From positions 1 through 21,013 of IMG/VR virus record IMGVR_UViG_3300035698_016050: DNA of 21,013 nucleotides; one strand, given 5' to 3'. This DNA comes from a virus. Positions 1-4,973 of the stretch are shown here, piece after piece. The position numbers and the translations under genes are program-made. Every line of letters begins with the position of its first letter. The stretch's first letter is position 1. The notes under the pieces are model-generated. The model searched no databases, was not told where the DNA came from, and worked only from the letters and a program-made list of their open reading frames with translations.

Positions 1-147
1 AAACATTACTGAGGCCACGACTACAACGGCAAATATCGCTAAACCGCACATTGCTATGTAGCCTACGTATTCTTTGATTGTAGATTTTTTGGGGGTAATT
101 TGTGGTTGTATATTCTGCGAATACTCACCTTGTAAATTGTTAGACAT
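1..147 (-). CDS. partial small membrane protein
   Basis: The reading frame starts at the ATG at 147 and is still open at the window edge after 49 codons, so the C-terminus is missing. Residues 1-28 are polar (many N, Q, K, T). Residues from about 29 to the edge form a hydrophobic stretch (GYIAMCGLAIFAVVVVASV) that looks like one transmembrane helix, so the N-terminus probably lies on one side of the membrane and an unseen part on the other. No family was recognised. It is the last visible member of the minus-strand block. A holin or a small envelope-modifying phage protein is possible, but nothing in the sequence shows this. The start has no Shine-Dalgarno and is preceded by A/T-rich sequence, as elsewhere in this genome. 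Confidence 0.6.
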   Translation of the reverse strand, partial: MSNNLQGEYSQNIQPQITPKKSTIKEYVGYIAMCGLAIFAVVVVASVMF

Positions 148-158
148 AATAAATAGTG

Positions 159-275
159 TTAGTTTGTTTCTGTTTCAAATTCAATCATCTCTTCGATTGA
201 TGGTGTGTATTGTTCGGTCTCGACTTGCTCCGCTAACGGTAGGCAAATGTCGATCCATGTTGTGTCGTAGTTCAT
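159..275 (-). CDS. short acidic hypothetical protein
   Basis: A 38-codon frame beginning at an ATG preceded by an A-rich tract (AAACAAAAATATAT), which resembles the other non-SD starts here. The product is strongly acidic in its second half (EQVETEQ, IEEMIEFETE) and has no membrane segment. It ends 11 nt before the next minus-strand ATG at 147, a packing typical of this genome. A longer version from a TTG at 353 is possible, but that start lies inside the hairpin at 352-368 and is less likely. No family recognised. The evidence is position and packing only, so a chance frame is a real alternative. Confidence 0.35.
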   Translation of the reverse strand: MNYDTTWIDICLPLAEQVETEQYTPSIEEMIEFETETN

Positions 276-351
276 ATATATTTTTGTTTGTTTCAGCTTA
301 AATGCTGATTGAAACAAGCGGTAGTCACTTGCTTTAATCAGTATTAAAACC

Positions 352-377
352 AACCGCTTAAGGCGGTTAGTCTTTTT
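352..377 (+). terminator. terminator-like hairpin
   Basis: AACCGC-TTAAG-GCGGTT forms a 6-bp stem with a 5-nt loop (two further outer pairs after one mismatch), followed by AGTCTTTTTC on the plus strand. On the minus strand it is followed by GGTTTTAA, a weaker U-tract. It sits just below the 22-codon frame at 382-450, so it may end or attenuate leftward transcription, stop rightward read-through, or do both. Its direction of use is inferred. Confidence 0.45.
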
Positions 378-381
378 CTAT

Positions 382-450
382 TTAGTCGCTCAATACCCCT
401 ATCGCTAGGAATATCAAGCCTGTTATTATTGTTGCTACTACTACGGGCAT
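382..450 (-). CDS. 22-residue hydrophobic membrane microprotein
   Basis: A 22-codon frame starting with the ATG at 450 in the junction TTAATATG directly after the SSB stop codon. The same stop-start junction (TTAATATG) joins genes at 4522/4524, 19099/19101 and 20276/20278, which argues that this start is used. Almost the entire peptide is hydrophobic (starts MPVVVATIITG, then LIFLAIGVL, ends in acidic SD), enough for one transmembrane helix. No family can be assigned to so short a peptide. A chance frame after ssb is the alternative. Confidence 0.45.
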   Translation of the reverse strand: MPVVVATIITGLIFLAIGVLSD

Positions 451-451
451 A

Positions 452-826
452 TTAAGCCATCATGTCATTCATAGCTTGATCAAGATCAGGCAGGTCGTTG
501 TTTGCGTCTGCTGTCTTTTCTTGTTTGGTACTAAGTAGTTCTAGACTCTTAATGTTGCAGACAATCTTACTTCGCTTTTGGCCGTCTCTCTCCCAGTTCT
601 CTTGTTGGAGGTTTCCAGAGATTCCGATTTGCTTTCCCTTGGTTGTGTACTGTTGAAGCACCTCTGCAAGGCCTTCCCACGCTTGGCAGTCAAGATACAT
701 AGTTGACTTGTTCTTGCCGTATCCTGTGCTTACTGCTATAGTGAAGTTTGCGACTTTCTTTTGTGATGATGTAGTTTTGATGATTGGATCAGCTGTAAGC
801 CTTCCGATCGTGGTGTAAGTATTCAT
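452..826 (-). CDS. ssb: single-stranded DNA-binding protein
   Basis: A 124-residue OB-fold SSB that coats single-stranded DNA during phage replication and recombination. The N-terminus has the usual SSB layout: MNTYTTIGRLTADP (strand 1 and the G-R-L-xx-DP motif, residues 1-14), KKVANFTIAVS (about 23-33), MYLDCQAWEGLAEVLQQYTTKGKQIGISGNL (about 43-73; W50 and the K-G-xx-I-x-I-x-G-x-L motif) and a basic QENWERDGQKRSK segment. The last 20 residues are acidic (DLPDLDQAMND), but the protein ends in MMA and not in the DDDIPF-type tip used by bacterial SSBs to recruit partners. It follows the annealing-protein gene with only 2 nt between stop and ATG, so the two are almost certainly translated together. 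Family assignment is firm; the meaning of the altered tail is inference. Confidence 0.93.
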   Translation of the reverse strand: MNTYTTIGRLTADPIIKTTSSQKKVANFTIAVSTGYGKNKSTMYLDCQAWEGLAEVLQQYTTKGKQIGISGNLQQENWERDGQKRSKIVCNIKSLELLSTKQEKTADANNDLPDLDQAMNDMMA

Positions 827-828
827 AA

Positions 829-1413
829 TTAAATAGTAGTTTGCTTTAGTGTTGCGATTGCTTTCACGAGAAAGTTGGTCATATGTTCGTATTGCTCAAG
901 ACTTAGATCTTTTGAAGATTCAATATTATAAGCGCTGTAAAGCCATTTTTTGGTTTCATCTAAGTTCTTGTCTTTGAGGGTTGTGAACTCTCCGATTATT
1001 GCGTGTAGTCTTGTTAGTTGTGGCTGTGTAGGCTTAGCAAGCAAGGGCTTAGTCGGCTCAACTTGCGTAGGCTCTTTGATTTGTTCTTTTATGAACTCTT
1101 CCATTTCTTCCGCTGATGCTATTGATCCATCAATTGAGAATCCTAAGTACGCTAATGCTCTACCTACCGCAACTGTTTCTAGTTTCTCAAATGCTTTTAC
1201 ACCTCTTAGAGTTCCGTATGAGCTGGCTGAGTAAATTCTAGTAGGGTTTGCAACATCTGGTGTAACTATTGCTTTTACAAAAGCCACCTCTCCTGTTAAG
1301 TTAGGTTCTGTTATAATCGAACCGTTTGGATATTGTGAATGAAAAGCCTTGAGCCTGTCATTTACTTGGGCATAATCCTTTCCCTGTAATTTGATTGTTT
1401 TTACTTGTGACAT
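829..1413 (-). CDS. Rad52/Erf-like single-strand annealing protein (probable)
   Basis: A 194-residue protein. The N-terminal half (about 10-105) resembles the Erf/Rad52-fold phage annealing proteins: a VNDRLKAFHSQYPNG segment, a beta-rich part with FVKAIVTPD, then FEKLETVAVGRALAYLGF (about 76-93), matching the conserved phage motif of the type E-T-x-A-v-G-R-A-L-a-x-l-G, followed by SIDGSIASAEEMEEF. A proline/threonine-rich linker (about 112-130) separates this from a helical C-terminal domain (about 131-190). Such proteins anneal complementary single strands in phage recombination and usually sit beside SSB, as here. No exonuclease partner is visible in the window. The assignment rests on motif memory and context. 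A related but functionally different DNA-binding protein is possible. Confidence 0.68.
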   Translation of the reverse strand: MSQVKTIKLQGKDYAQVNDRLKAFHSQYPNGSIITEPNLTGEVAFVKAIVTPDVANPTRIYSASSYGTLRGVKAFEKLETVAVGRALAYLGFSIDGSIASAEEMEEFIKEQIKEPTQVEPTKPLLAKPTQPQLTRLHAIIGEFTTLKDKNLDETKKWLYSAYNIESSKDLSLEQYEHMTNFLVKAIATLKQTTI

Positions 1414-1439
1414 ATCTCAGTCTATAATTAGTGAATAGT

Positions 1440-1856
1440 TTATTTATTCTTTAGTTTGATCGTTGGCTTAGTTGAGCTCTGTGAGTAGAACATTGACTTA
1501 ATAACGTCTGTTATATATTCGTCTTGCTCTTTCTTGCTGAGATCATCTATCTCTTCTCTCTGGGCTTTAGTCAGTATGTTACTGTATACGTATTGCTTAA
1601 GCCTTTGATTATCCATTGCGAAGCGTTCGGTTGATTTGTAAGTTACTAAGTAGTTGCCCACTTGCCCTTCTTCTTCCCCGTTTAAAGCTTCTAAGATTAA
1701 CTGCTCTCTCAGCTGTAATATCTTCGCATATTCAGTCTTAATGAAGCGTTCGACTTCTAATTTAAGAAAATCAATTTGGGCAAAGTCGTCTGACTCCCTT
1801 ACTTTGACTGCTTCCATTTCAAGCATTTTTAGGATCTTTTCTAATTGTGGATTCAT
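1440..1856 (-). CDS. hypothetical helical protein
   Basis: A 138-residue charged, mostly helical protein. Residues 1-60 look like an amphipathic or coiled-coil region (LEKILKMLEMEAVKV, IDFLKLEVERFI, LREQLILEALNGEEE). A short segment GNYLVTYKSTERFAMDN (about 67-83) is reminiscent of the small strand-turn-strand element near the C-terminus of some phage nuclease and recombination accessory proteins, but this is too weak for a call. The C-terminus is basic (KPTIKLKNK). It lies 26 nt upstream of the annealing-protein gene and starts 2 nt after the stop of the preceding gene, so it belongs to the same recombination/SSB operon. An accessory role in recombination or replication is inferred from position only. 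Confidence 0.75.
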   Translation of the reverse strand: MNPQLEKILKMLEMEAVKVRESDDFAQIDFLKLEVERFIKTEYAKILQLREQLILEALNGEEEGQVGNYLVTYKSTERFAMDNQRLKQYVYSNILTKAQREEIDDLSKKEQDEYITDVIKSMFYSQSSTKPTIKLKNK

Positions 1857-1858
1857 AG

Positions 1859-2086
1859 TTAGTTATAGATTGCGTTTTCGATTCTTTCTTTATCTTGAGT
1901 AGAAGCTTTGCGAATCAGCTCCGCTAGTTCTTTGAATTTTCCGTCTTTGAGTAATTGCTTTGCTTTGTTAATTTGTGACATAGTGTGAGGATATAAAGCC
2001 CAATTCTTAATGTGAGTCGGGCGTTGGTTGAGTTGACTGTTCCATTTTGGAAGTCGGAGTTTGGGGGTTACGTTAATAATCTGCAT
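1859..2086 (-). CDS. small hypothetical protein
   Basis: A 75-residue frame whose ATG at 2086 lies 3 nt after the stop of the upstream gene, the tight spacing typical of this operon. The N-terminal 35 residues are rich in proline and basic residues (TPKLRLPKWNS, NQRPTHIKNW); residues 36-75 form a charged helix pair (INKAKQLLKDGKFKELAELI). An internal ATG at 1981 would give a 40-residue version containing only the helical part (MSQINKAKQ). The long start is preferred because of the spacing. No family recognised. Confidence 0.6.
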   Translation of the reverse strand: MQIINVTPKLRLPKWNSQLNQRPTHIKNWALYPHTMSQINKAKQLLKDGKFKELAELIRKASTQDKERIENAIYN

Positions 2087-2089
2087 AGC

Positions 2090-2443
2090 TTAAAGTTCGT
2101 TAATGACTAATCTTAGACAGTTCAGTACTCCATGAGTCAAGAACAAGTGAGCAATAAACGGCTCTTGCTTTTTGGTGGGGTTAGAGTGTAGGATTCCTTC
2201 CATCGCATTCCAGCTGGGTAGTGATATATAATCAATGTTGCGTTGTAGCATATCACTGTAATAACTCAGCTGATCTTCTAACATGTAGAGTTTATCTTCG
2301 TTCATTAATCTGAATGTTAAGAGCATAGTATCAAGCGAATCGTCTGCGAATGAATCAACGAATGATTCCATTGCTTCGAGTACTTGATCTAGCTCTTCTT
2401 TTGACTGAGTTTGTTTTGTGTAGTTAGTTAAAGTAGTTGACAT
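2090..2443 (-). CDS. hypothetical protein, first gene of the left operon
   Basis: A 117-residue protein starting at the ATG at 2443 (MSTTLTNYTKQ). The frame extends further upstream to a TTG at 2530, but that part lies in a leader rich in inverted repeats and is unlikely to be translated. The body is helical and acidic (EELDQVLEAMESFVDSFADD, LEDQLSYYSDMLQRN), with a more hydrophobic C-terminus (FIAHLFLTHGVLNCLRLVI) that may be a buried amphipathic helix and not a true membrane segment. No family recognised. It is the first gene after the strong promoter at 2710-2738 and its about 260-nt leader, so it is probably an early gene. Confidence 0.7.
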   Translation of the reverse strand: MSTTLTNYTKQTQSKEELDQVLEAMESFVDSFADDSLDTMLLTFRLMNEDKLYMLEDQLSYYSDMLQRNIDYISLPSWNAMEGILHSNPTKKQEPFIAHLFLTHGVLNCLRLVINEL

Positions 2444-2470
2444 AGTAGTAGAGTTACTGTGTCGATAGTA

Positions 2471-2490
2471 AGAGGGGCGTTGACCTCTCT
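2471..2490 (-). promoter_or_regulatory. leader hairpin AGAGAGG/CCCCTCT
   Basis: On the minus strand AGAGAGG-TCAACG-CCCCTCT forms a 7-bp stem with one A-C mismatch and a 6-nt loop. It ends 27 nt before the ATG at 2443. A very similar hairpin lies 29 nt before the first gene of the opposite operon (3764-3794). Read on the plus strand the stem is followed by TTTTTT, but no plus-strand gene precedes it. Confidence 0.5.
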
Positions 2491-2500
2491 TTTTTATCGG

Positions 2501-2512
2501 CACAAATTTGTG
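2501..2512. promoter_or_regulatory. perfect 12-bp palindrome
   Basis: CACAAATTTGTG is a perfect dyad in the leader of the left operon. It could be a binding site for a dimeric regulator acting after transcription has started, or part of a leader structure. There is no other copy in the regions inspected, so its role is open. Confidence 0.3.
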
Positions 2513-2709
2513 TAAAAATTGCACCTTCAAAGGGTTTAGCCCTTATCTGGCGGTATTGGTGGGAACCAGCGTGAGCCAGTCCCCGAAACTAAGTGAATTG
2601 AATATGTAGCGTGTATTGATACTGCGTACAGTGACAATCACTTAGTGTTTTGAGGTTTCCAGCTGTTAATTTGTAGAAATTAGAGTGGTTACTGAATTTC
2701 TATATTACA

Positions 2710-2738
2710 AGTATATATTTTTTGTAATGTTTTGTCAA
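2710..2738 (-). promoter_or_regulatory. strong sigma70-type promoter of the left operon
   Basis: Reading leftward: TTGACA (2733-2738), a 17-bp A/T-rich spacer, then TATACT (2710-2715). This is the best promoter match in the window. Expected start is near 2703. It drives the 2443-to-452 block of small proteins, annealing protein and SSB. It lies 120 bp beyond the terminator of the preceding minus-strand gene, consistent with an independent transcription unit. Confidence 0.75.
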
Positions 2739-2858
2739 CTAAAACTTAAGATTTAAACACGCAGCCCTTTCTCTAAAGCACAAAGCCATTAAATAGCTGT
2801 CTTGCTTTGACAACTAAATGATAATGCCAAACTTTGTTAGCACCCTTACAAAGCTCAC

Positions 2859-2881
2859 AAAAAAAGACCCTGATACAGGGT
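2859..2881 (-). terminator. rho-independent terminator of the 2911-3444 gene
   Basis: On the minus strand ACCCTG-TAT-CAGGGT (6-bp stem, 3-nt loop) is followed by CTTTTTTT. It lies 30 nt beyond the stop codon at 2911 and separates that gene from the left operon promoter. The stem closely resembles the TTACCCTG/CAGGGTAA palindrome in the control region. Confidence 0.8.
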
Positions 2882-2910
2882 GCTATTATGTACTTTATAT
2901 TACAGGTAAG

Positions 2911-3444
2911 CTAGTCGCTTAGATCAAGAAACCCTTGCATGTCGCTGAACCATGGAGTTTTTAGTAATGCGACACCGCTCCTAACAAGCTCATTATGTGT
3001 GCCAAGCTTGAACTTAGCTTGTTTAGAGTAGAAGAAAGTATATCTCTTTTTACCGTTTACGTTTTCTTGTTTAAGCCCAATTTTATATATAAAAGCACAA
3101 AGATCACGGTACCTTTCTACTTCTTCGGCGTATACGTTACCCTCTTGATTAGATCGGAAATACCCATCTTCAACATAGTTATAGAATCCTTGCTTCGAAA
3201 GATAAGGCTCGAGGTATAATTCAAACGCATTATTGCGAGTAAGTGATCTCCAATCTCTAGGTATTTCTTTATAATTTTTCTGCATAGACAGACGAAACGA
3301 TTGGAGTACGTTTTTAGTCTGTGCGCTCGTGTAGTCGATGTCAGTCATTTGTAGATGTTTTATTAATTTTTTAGCCAGTTTTGGAACTGATAGGATATAC
3401 CTATAGTGCCTTTGGACAGTTTTAAATCTTCTATTTTGTATCAT
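2911..3444 (-). CDS. hypothetical basic protein facing the KilA-N gene
   Basis: A 177-residue, strongly basic protein (MIQNRRFKTVQRHYRY, KLAKKLIKHLQ, QKNYKEIPRDWRSLTRNN). It is rich in aromatic residues and probably mixed helix and strand; the C-terminal part (VNGKKRYTFFYSKQAKFKL) looks like paired strands. No catalytic motif or known DNA-binding fold was recognised. It is a single-gene unit with its own promoter (3524-3552) and terminator (2859-2881), transcribed away from the KilA-N/replication operon across a shared control region. In many phages this place is held by a regulator; a regulator of the divergent promoters is therefore an inference, supported only by position and basic charge. 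A nucleic-acid-binding early protein is the main alternative. Confidence 0.75.
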   Translation of the reverse strand: MIQNRRFKTVQRHYRYILSVPKLAKKLIKHLQMTDIDYTSAQTKNVLQSFRLSMQKNYKEIPRDWRSLTRNNAFELYLEPYLSKQGFYNYVEDGYFRSNQEGNVYAEEVERYRDLCAFIYKIGLKQENVNGKKRYTFFYSKQAKFKLGTHNELVRSGVALLKTPWFSDMQGFLDLSD

Positions 3445-3523
3445 ATCTTTAGGAATTTGTCAATATATCGTTTATCTTTACATCGCGCATTAAGATTGTA
3501 AGCAAACTTATGTAAACTTTTAC

Positions 3524-3552
3524 AACCTAGTTTAGTTGTTTATTGTTGTCAA
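3524..3552 (-). promoter_or_regulatory. leftward promoter of the divergent control region
   Basis: Reading leftward: TTGACA (3547-3552) embedded in TTGACAACAA, a 17-bp spacer, then TAGGTT (3524-3529), a weak -10. The start would be near 3517, leaving a leader of about 70 nt before the ATG at 3444. The -35 is the mirror image of the rightward one at 3566-3571. Confidence 0.5.
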
Positions 3553-3565
3553 CCTTAAATTTATC

Positions 3566-3594
3566 TTGACAACAACCTTTTATTTTATTACCCT
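3566..3594 (+). promoter_or_regulatory. rightward promoter of the divergent control region
   Basis: TTGACA (3566-3571) within TTGACAACAA, 17-bp spacer, then TACCCT (3589-3594), a poor -10 that lies inside the palindrome at 3588-3607. GTTGTCAA (3545-3552) and TTGACAAC (3566-3573) make an 8-bp inverted repeat with 13 nt between, so both -35 elements share one dyad. A weak second candidate is TTGAAT (3614-3619) with ATTATT (3637-3642), whose spacer holds another TTACCCTG. Confidence 0.5.
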
Positions 3595-3607
3595 GTAATC
3601 AGGGTAA
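3588..3607. promoter_or_regulatory. operator-like palindrome TTACCCTG-TAAT-CAGGGTAA
   Basis: Perfect 8-bp arms around a TAAT spacer, overlapping the rightward -10. A further half site TTACCCTG lies at 3624-3631. The arrangement fits a dimeric repressor site controlling the KilA-N/replication operon. The protein that binds it is not known; the KilA-N protein or the 2911-3444 product are candidates. TTACCCTG also occurs inside two genes (11764-11771, 19559-19566), so a single half site is not significant by itself. Confidence 0.5.
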
Positions 3608-3647
3608 GTTTTGTTGAATTTTCTTACCCTGCATTTATTATTTAGAC

Positions 3648-3662
3648 GTTACACATTGTAAC
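3648..3662. promoter_or_regulatory. small inverted repeat GTTACA-CAT-TGTAAC
   Basis: A 6-bp dyad with a 3-nt spacer in the leader of the rightward operon. It may be a second, different operator half or a small RNA hairpin. The weight of evidence is low because such short dyads arise by chance. Confidence 0.25.
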
Positions 3663-3763
3663 ACTTTGATTCCAGATAACAAGCAAATCTTCTCTATTGT
3701 CACTCAGTCGCTTTGTTATTGGTGTAGGTGAAAGCCCTACTCAATCAATTTTGTTGGTTTACA

Positions 3764-3794
3764 AGAGGGGTGTCAATTCATAAGTTACCCCTCT
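3764..3794 (+). promoter_or_regulatory. leader hairpin AGAGGGGT/ACCCCTCT
   Basis: A perfect 8-bp stem with a 15-nt loop (begins GTCAA), ending 29 nt before the KilA-N ATG. There is no T-run, so it is not a terminator. Its stem and the TCAA in its loop match the minus-strand leader hairpin at 2471-2490, which ends 27 nt before its own gene. Confidence 0.6.
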
Positions 3795-3796
3795 CG

Positions 3797-3816
3797 TAAG
3801 TCAATTAAATGACTTA
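3797..3816 (+). promoter_or_regulatory. second leader hairpin TAAGTCA/TGACTTA
   Basis: A perfect 7-bp stem with loop ATTAAA immediately after the AGAGGGGT hairpin and 7 nt before the ATG at 3824. In a gene without a Shine-Dalgarno sequence it leaves only AAAACTT single-stranded ahead of the start, so it could influence initiation. Confidence 0.5.
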
Positions 3817-3823
3817 AAAACTT

Positions 3824-4522
3824 ATGAACGATAATACTAAAACCCTAAGTACAACAGATATTTTTGAAGTAATTGATGGAAGAGTCAATTTAACTAAACT
3901 TGCCGTGTCAAAAAGCAAAGACATCAGAGAATGGTTGAGAAACAAATCAACGTCCGCATATATTAAAGCATTAGAGGAAGCTAGGGGGAATTGCCCACAG
4001 CTCAATGTTATTAATGGAGTTGGAACATTTGGAACACGTGAAGTAGCGATCAAGCTTGCTCAGTGGATAAGTCCAGAATTTGAAGTGTACTGCACTTCTA
4101 AGCTTGATGAGCTATTTTCAAAAGGCTACACGCAATCTAAAGAGCTAACCAGAAAGCAATTACTATTATTAGCACTTGAAGCTGAAGAGCAATTAGAACT
4201 ATTGCAAAAAGAGAACAAACAACAGCAACGAGTAATTGAAGATCAGAACATTTTACACGGCTCACTAATTAAACTCAAAGCAACTGAGACTAGAACAGCC
4301 CTGAAAGCCCTCAAAGATGATTTAGGGGCAGAGATTAATAGATGTGTCTATAAGCTCTTTGGTAATATCGAAAGCTTCAGGCAACGCCACGTATCAGCTC
4401 ATGATCTATACAAGCGAATGACGGGCAAAACATACCTCGGAGCAAAGAACTCAAGCTACGAATCAAAATGCGATTACCTCGAGTTCTTGAAGACACAAAT
4501 TAACAGACTAGAAAGCAATTAA
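3824..4522 (+). CDS. KilA-N domain protein
   Basis: A 232-residue protein. The N-terminal 100 residues match the KilA-N DNA-binding domain of phage and DNA-virus proteins: an opening hairpin (FEVIDGRVNLTKLAVS), a helix with DIREWLRNKST (about 33-43), then GVGTFGTREVAIKLAQWISPEFEVYCTSKL (about 65-94), including the hallmark G-T-x-x-x-x-x-x-A-x-x-x-A-x-W-x-S-P-x-F. A charged coiled coil follows (LEAEEQLELLQKENKQQQ, about 119-136) and a C-terminal domain (about 150-232) that ends at INRLES. Proteins of this type are phage antirepressor or regulator candidates. It is the first gene of the rightward early operon, so it could bind the palindrome upstream and autoregulate; this is inference. The junction TTAATATG couples it to the next gene. 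Confidence 0.85.
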   Translation: MNDNTKTLSTTDIFEVIDGRVNLTKLAVSKSKDIREWLRNKSTSAYIKALEEARGNCPQLNVINGVGTFGTREVAIKLAQWISPEFEVYCTSKLDELFSKGYTQSKELTRKQLLLLALEAEEQLELLQKENKQQQRVIEDQNILHGSLIKLKATETRTALKALKDDLGAEINRCVYKLFGNIESFRQRHVSAHDLYKRMTGKTYLGAKNSSYESKCDYLEFLKTQINRLESN

Positions 4523-4523
4523 T

Positions 4524-4973
4524 ATGATCCCACTTACAAAAAATTATCAAATAGACGAGCAAGACACCACACCAATGAATAATATCCGCTCATTCAATAG
4601 CTTAATGCAAAAATGCTCAGAAGGCAATGATATTAATCTACAAGCCACATCTATGGGATTTGCTTATTACCAATCATACAAAGACAATAAAGACTATCAA
4701 AACGTCGTTAAACTTGATTCTAACGCAATGACGCTCTACTTCACCATAAAGAGCTTAGTCGATGATATAAGCCACAACCTTAAGCAGAAGGCTGAAGATG
4801 AAGTAGACATGAACAAAAGAAAAGCACTAGCAAACATCATTAAGTCTCATGAAGACAGGATTGATGAGTACTCAGGTATTTACAACCGAACACTTCAGCA
4901 ACTAGAGCAGGATGGTCAAGAGTTTGGCTACCAGTATTTTAATAAACAATTACCAGCAATCAGATATGTCTAA
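4524..4973 (+). CDS. hypothetical early protein
   Basis: A 149-residue, acidic, largely helical protein without recognised motifs. The middle (about 70-110) looks like a coiled coil (IKSLVDDISHNLKQKAEDEVD). It begins one base after the KilA-N stop (TTAATATG) and its last codons overlap the start of the replication initiator by 8 nt (ATGTCTAA), so it is coupled on both sides and must be co-expressed with them. A helper in replication initiation is conceivable from position only. Confidence 0.75.
   Translation: MIPLTKNYQIDEQDTTPMNNIRSFNSLMQKCSEGNDINLQATSMGFAYYQSYKDNKDYQNVVKLDSNAMTLYFTIKSLVDDISHNLKQKAEDEVDMNKRKALANIIKSHEDRIDEYSGIYNRTLQQLEQDGQEFGYQYFNKQLPAIRYV

Larger units (their letters stand above)
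2444..2703 (-). promoter_or_regulatory. long ATG-free structured 5' leader
   Basis: From the predicted start (about 2703) to the ATG at 2443 there is no ATG in any frame on the minus strand. Inverted repeats: TAATTT-GTAG-AAATTA (2667-2682); ACTAAGTGA (2588-2596) with TCACTTAGT (2638-2646), a perfect 9-bp closing stem around about 40 nt; AAGGG-TTTAG-CCCTT (2530-2544); TGGT-GGGA-ACCA near 2555-2567; and the hairpin at 2471-2490. This density of stems suggests a folded leader RNA with a regulatory role. No known riboswitch or tRNA was recognised. Confidence 0.5.

Noticed and set aside
74-301. Plus-strand frame of 75 codons at the left end.
   Set aside because: It lies opposite the minus-strand small genes, has cysteine-rich, low-plausibility composition and no start context; treated as a shadow.
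2471-2495. Plus-strand terminator AGAGG...CCTCT followed by TTTTTT.
   Set aside because: No plus-strand gene or promoter lies upstream; the same sequence makes better sense as the leader hairpin of the minus-strand operon.
2530-2600. Possible tRNA or tRNA-like structure suggested by GGTTCCCACC and several short stems.
   Set aside because: No acceptor stem of seven pairs, no proper D-arm or anticodon arm could be fitted on either strand.
2667-2682. TAATTTCTACAAATTA on the minus strand resembles the start of a Cas12a direct repeat (AATTTCTAC).
   Set aside because: The matching GTAGAT half is absent, there is a single copy and no spacer array; it is explained as a simple 6-bp hairpin in the leader.
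4912-4965. Longer N-terminus for the replication initiator.
   Set aside because: It would overlap the previous gene by 62 nt; the ATG at 4966 gives the 8-nt overlap used elsewhere and the usual start of the domain.
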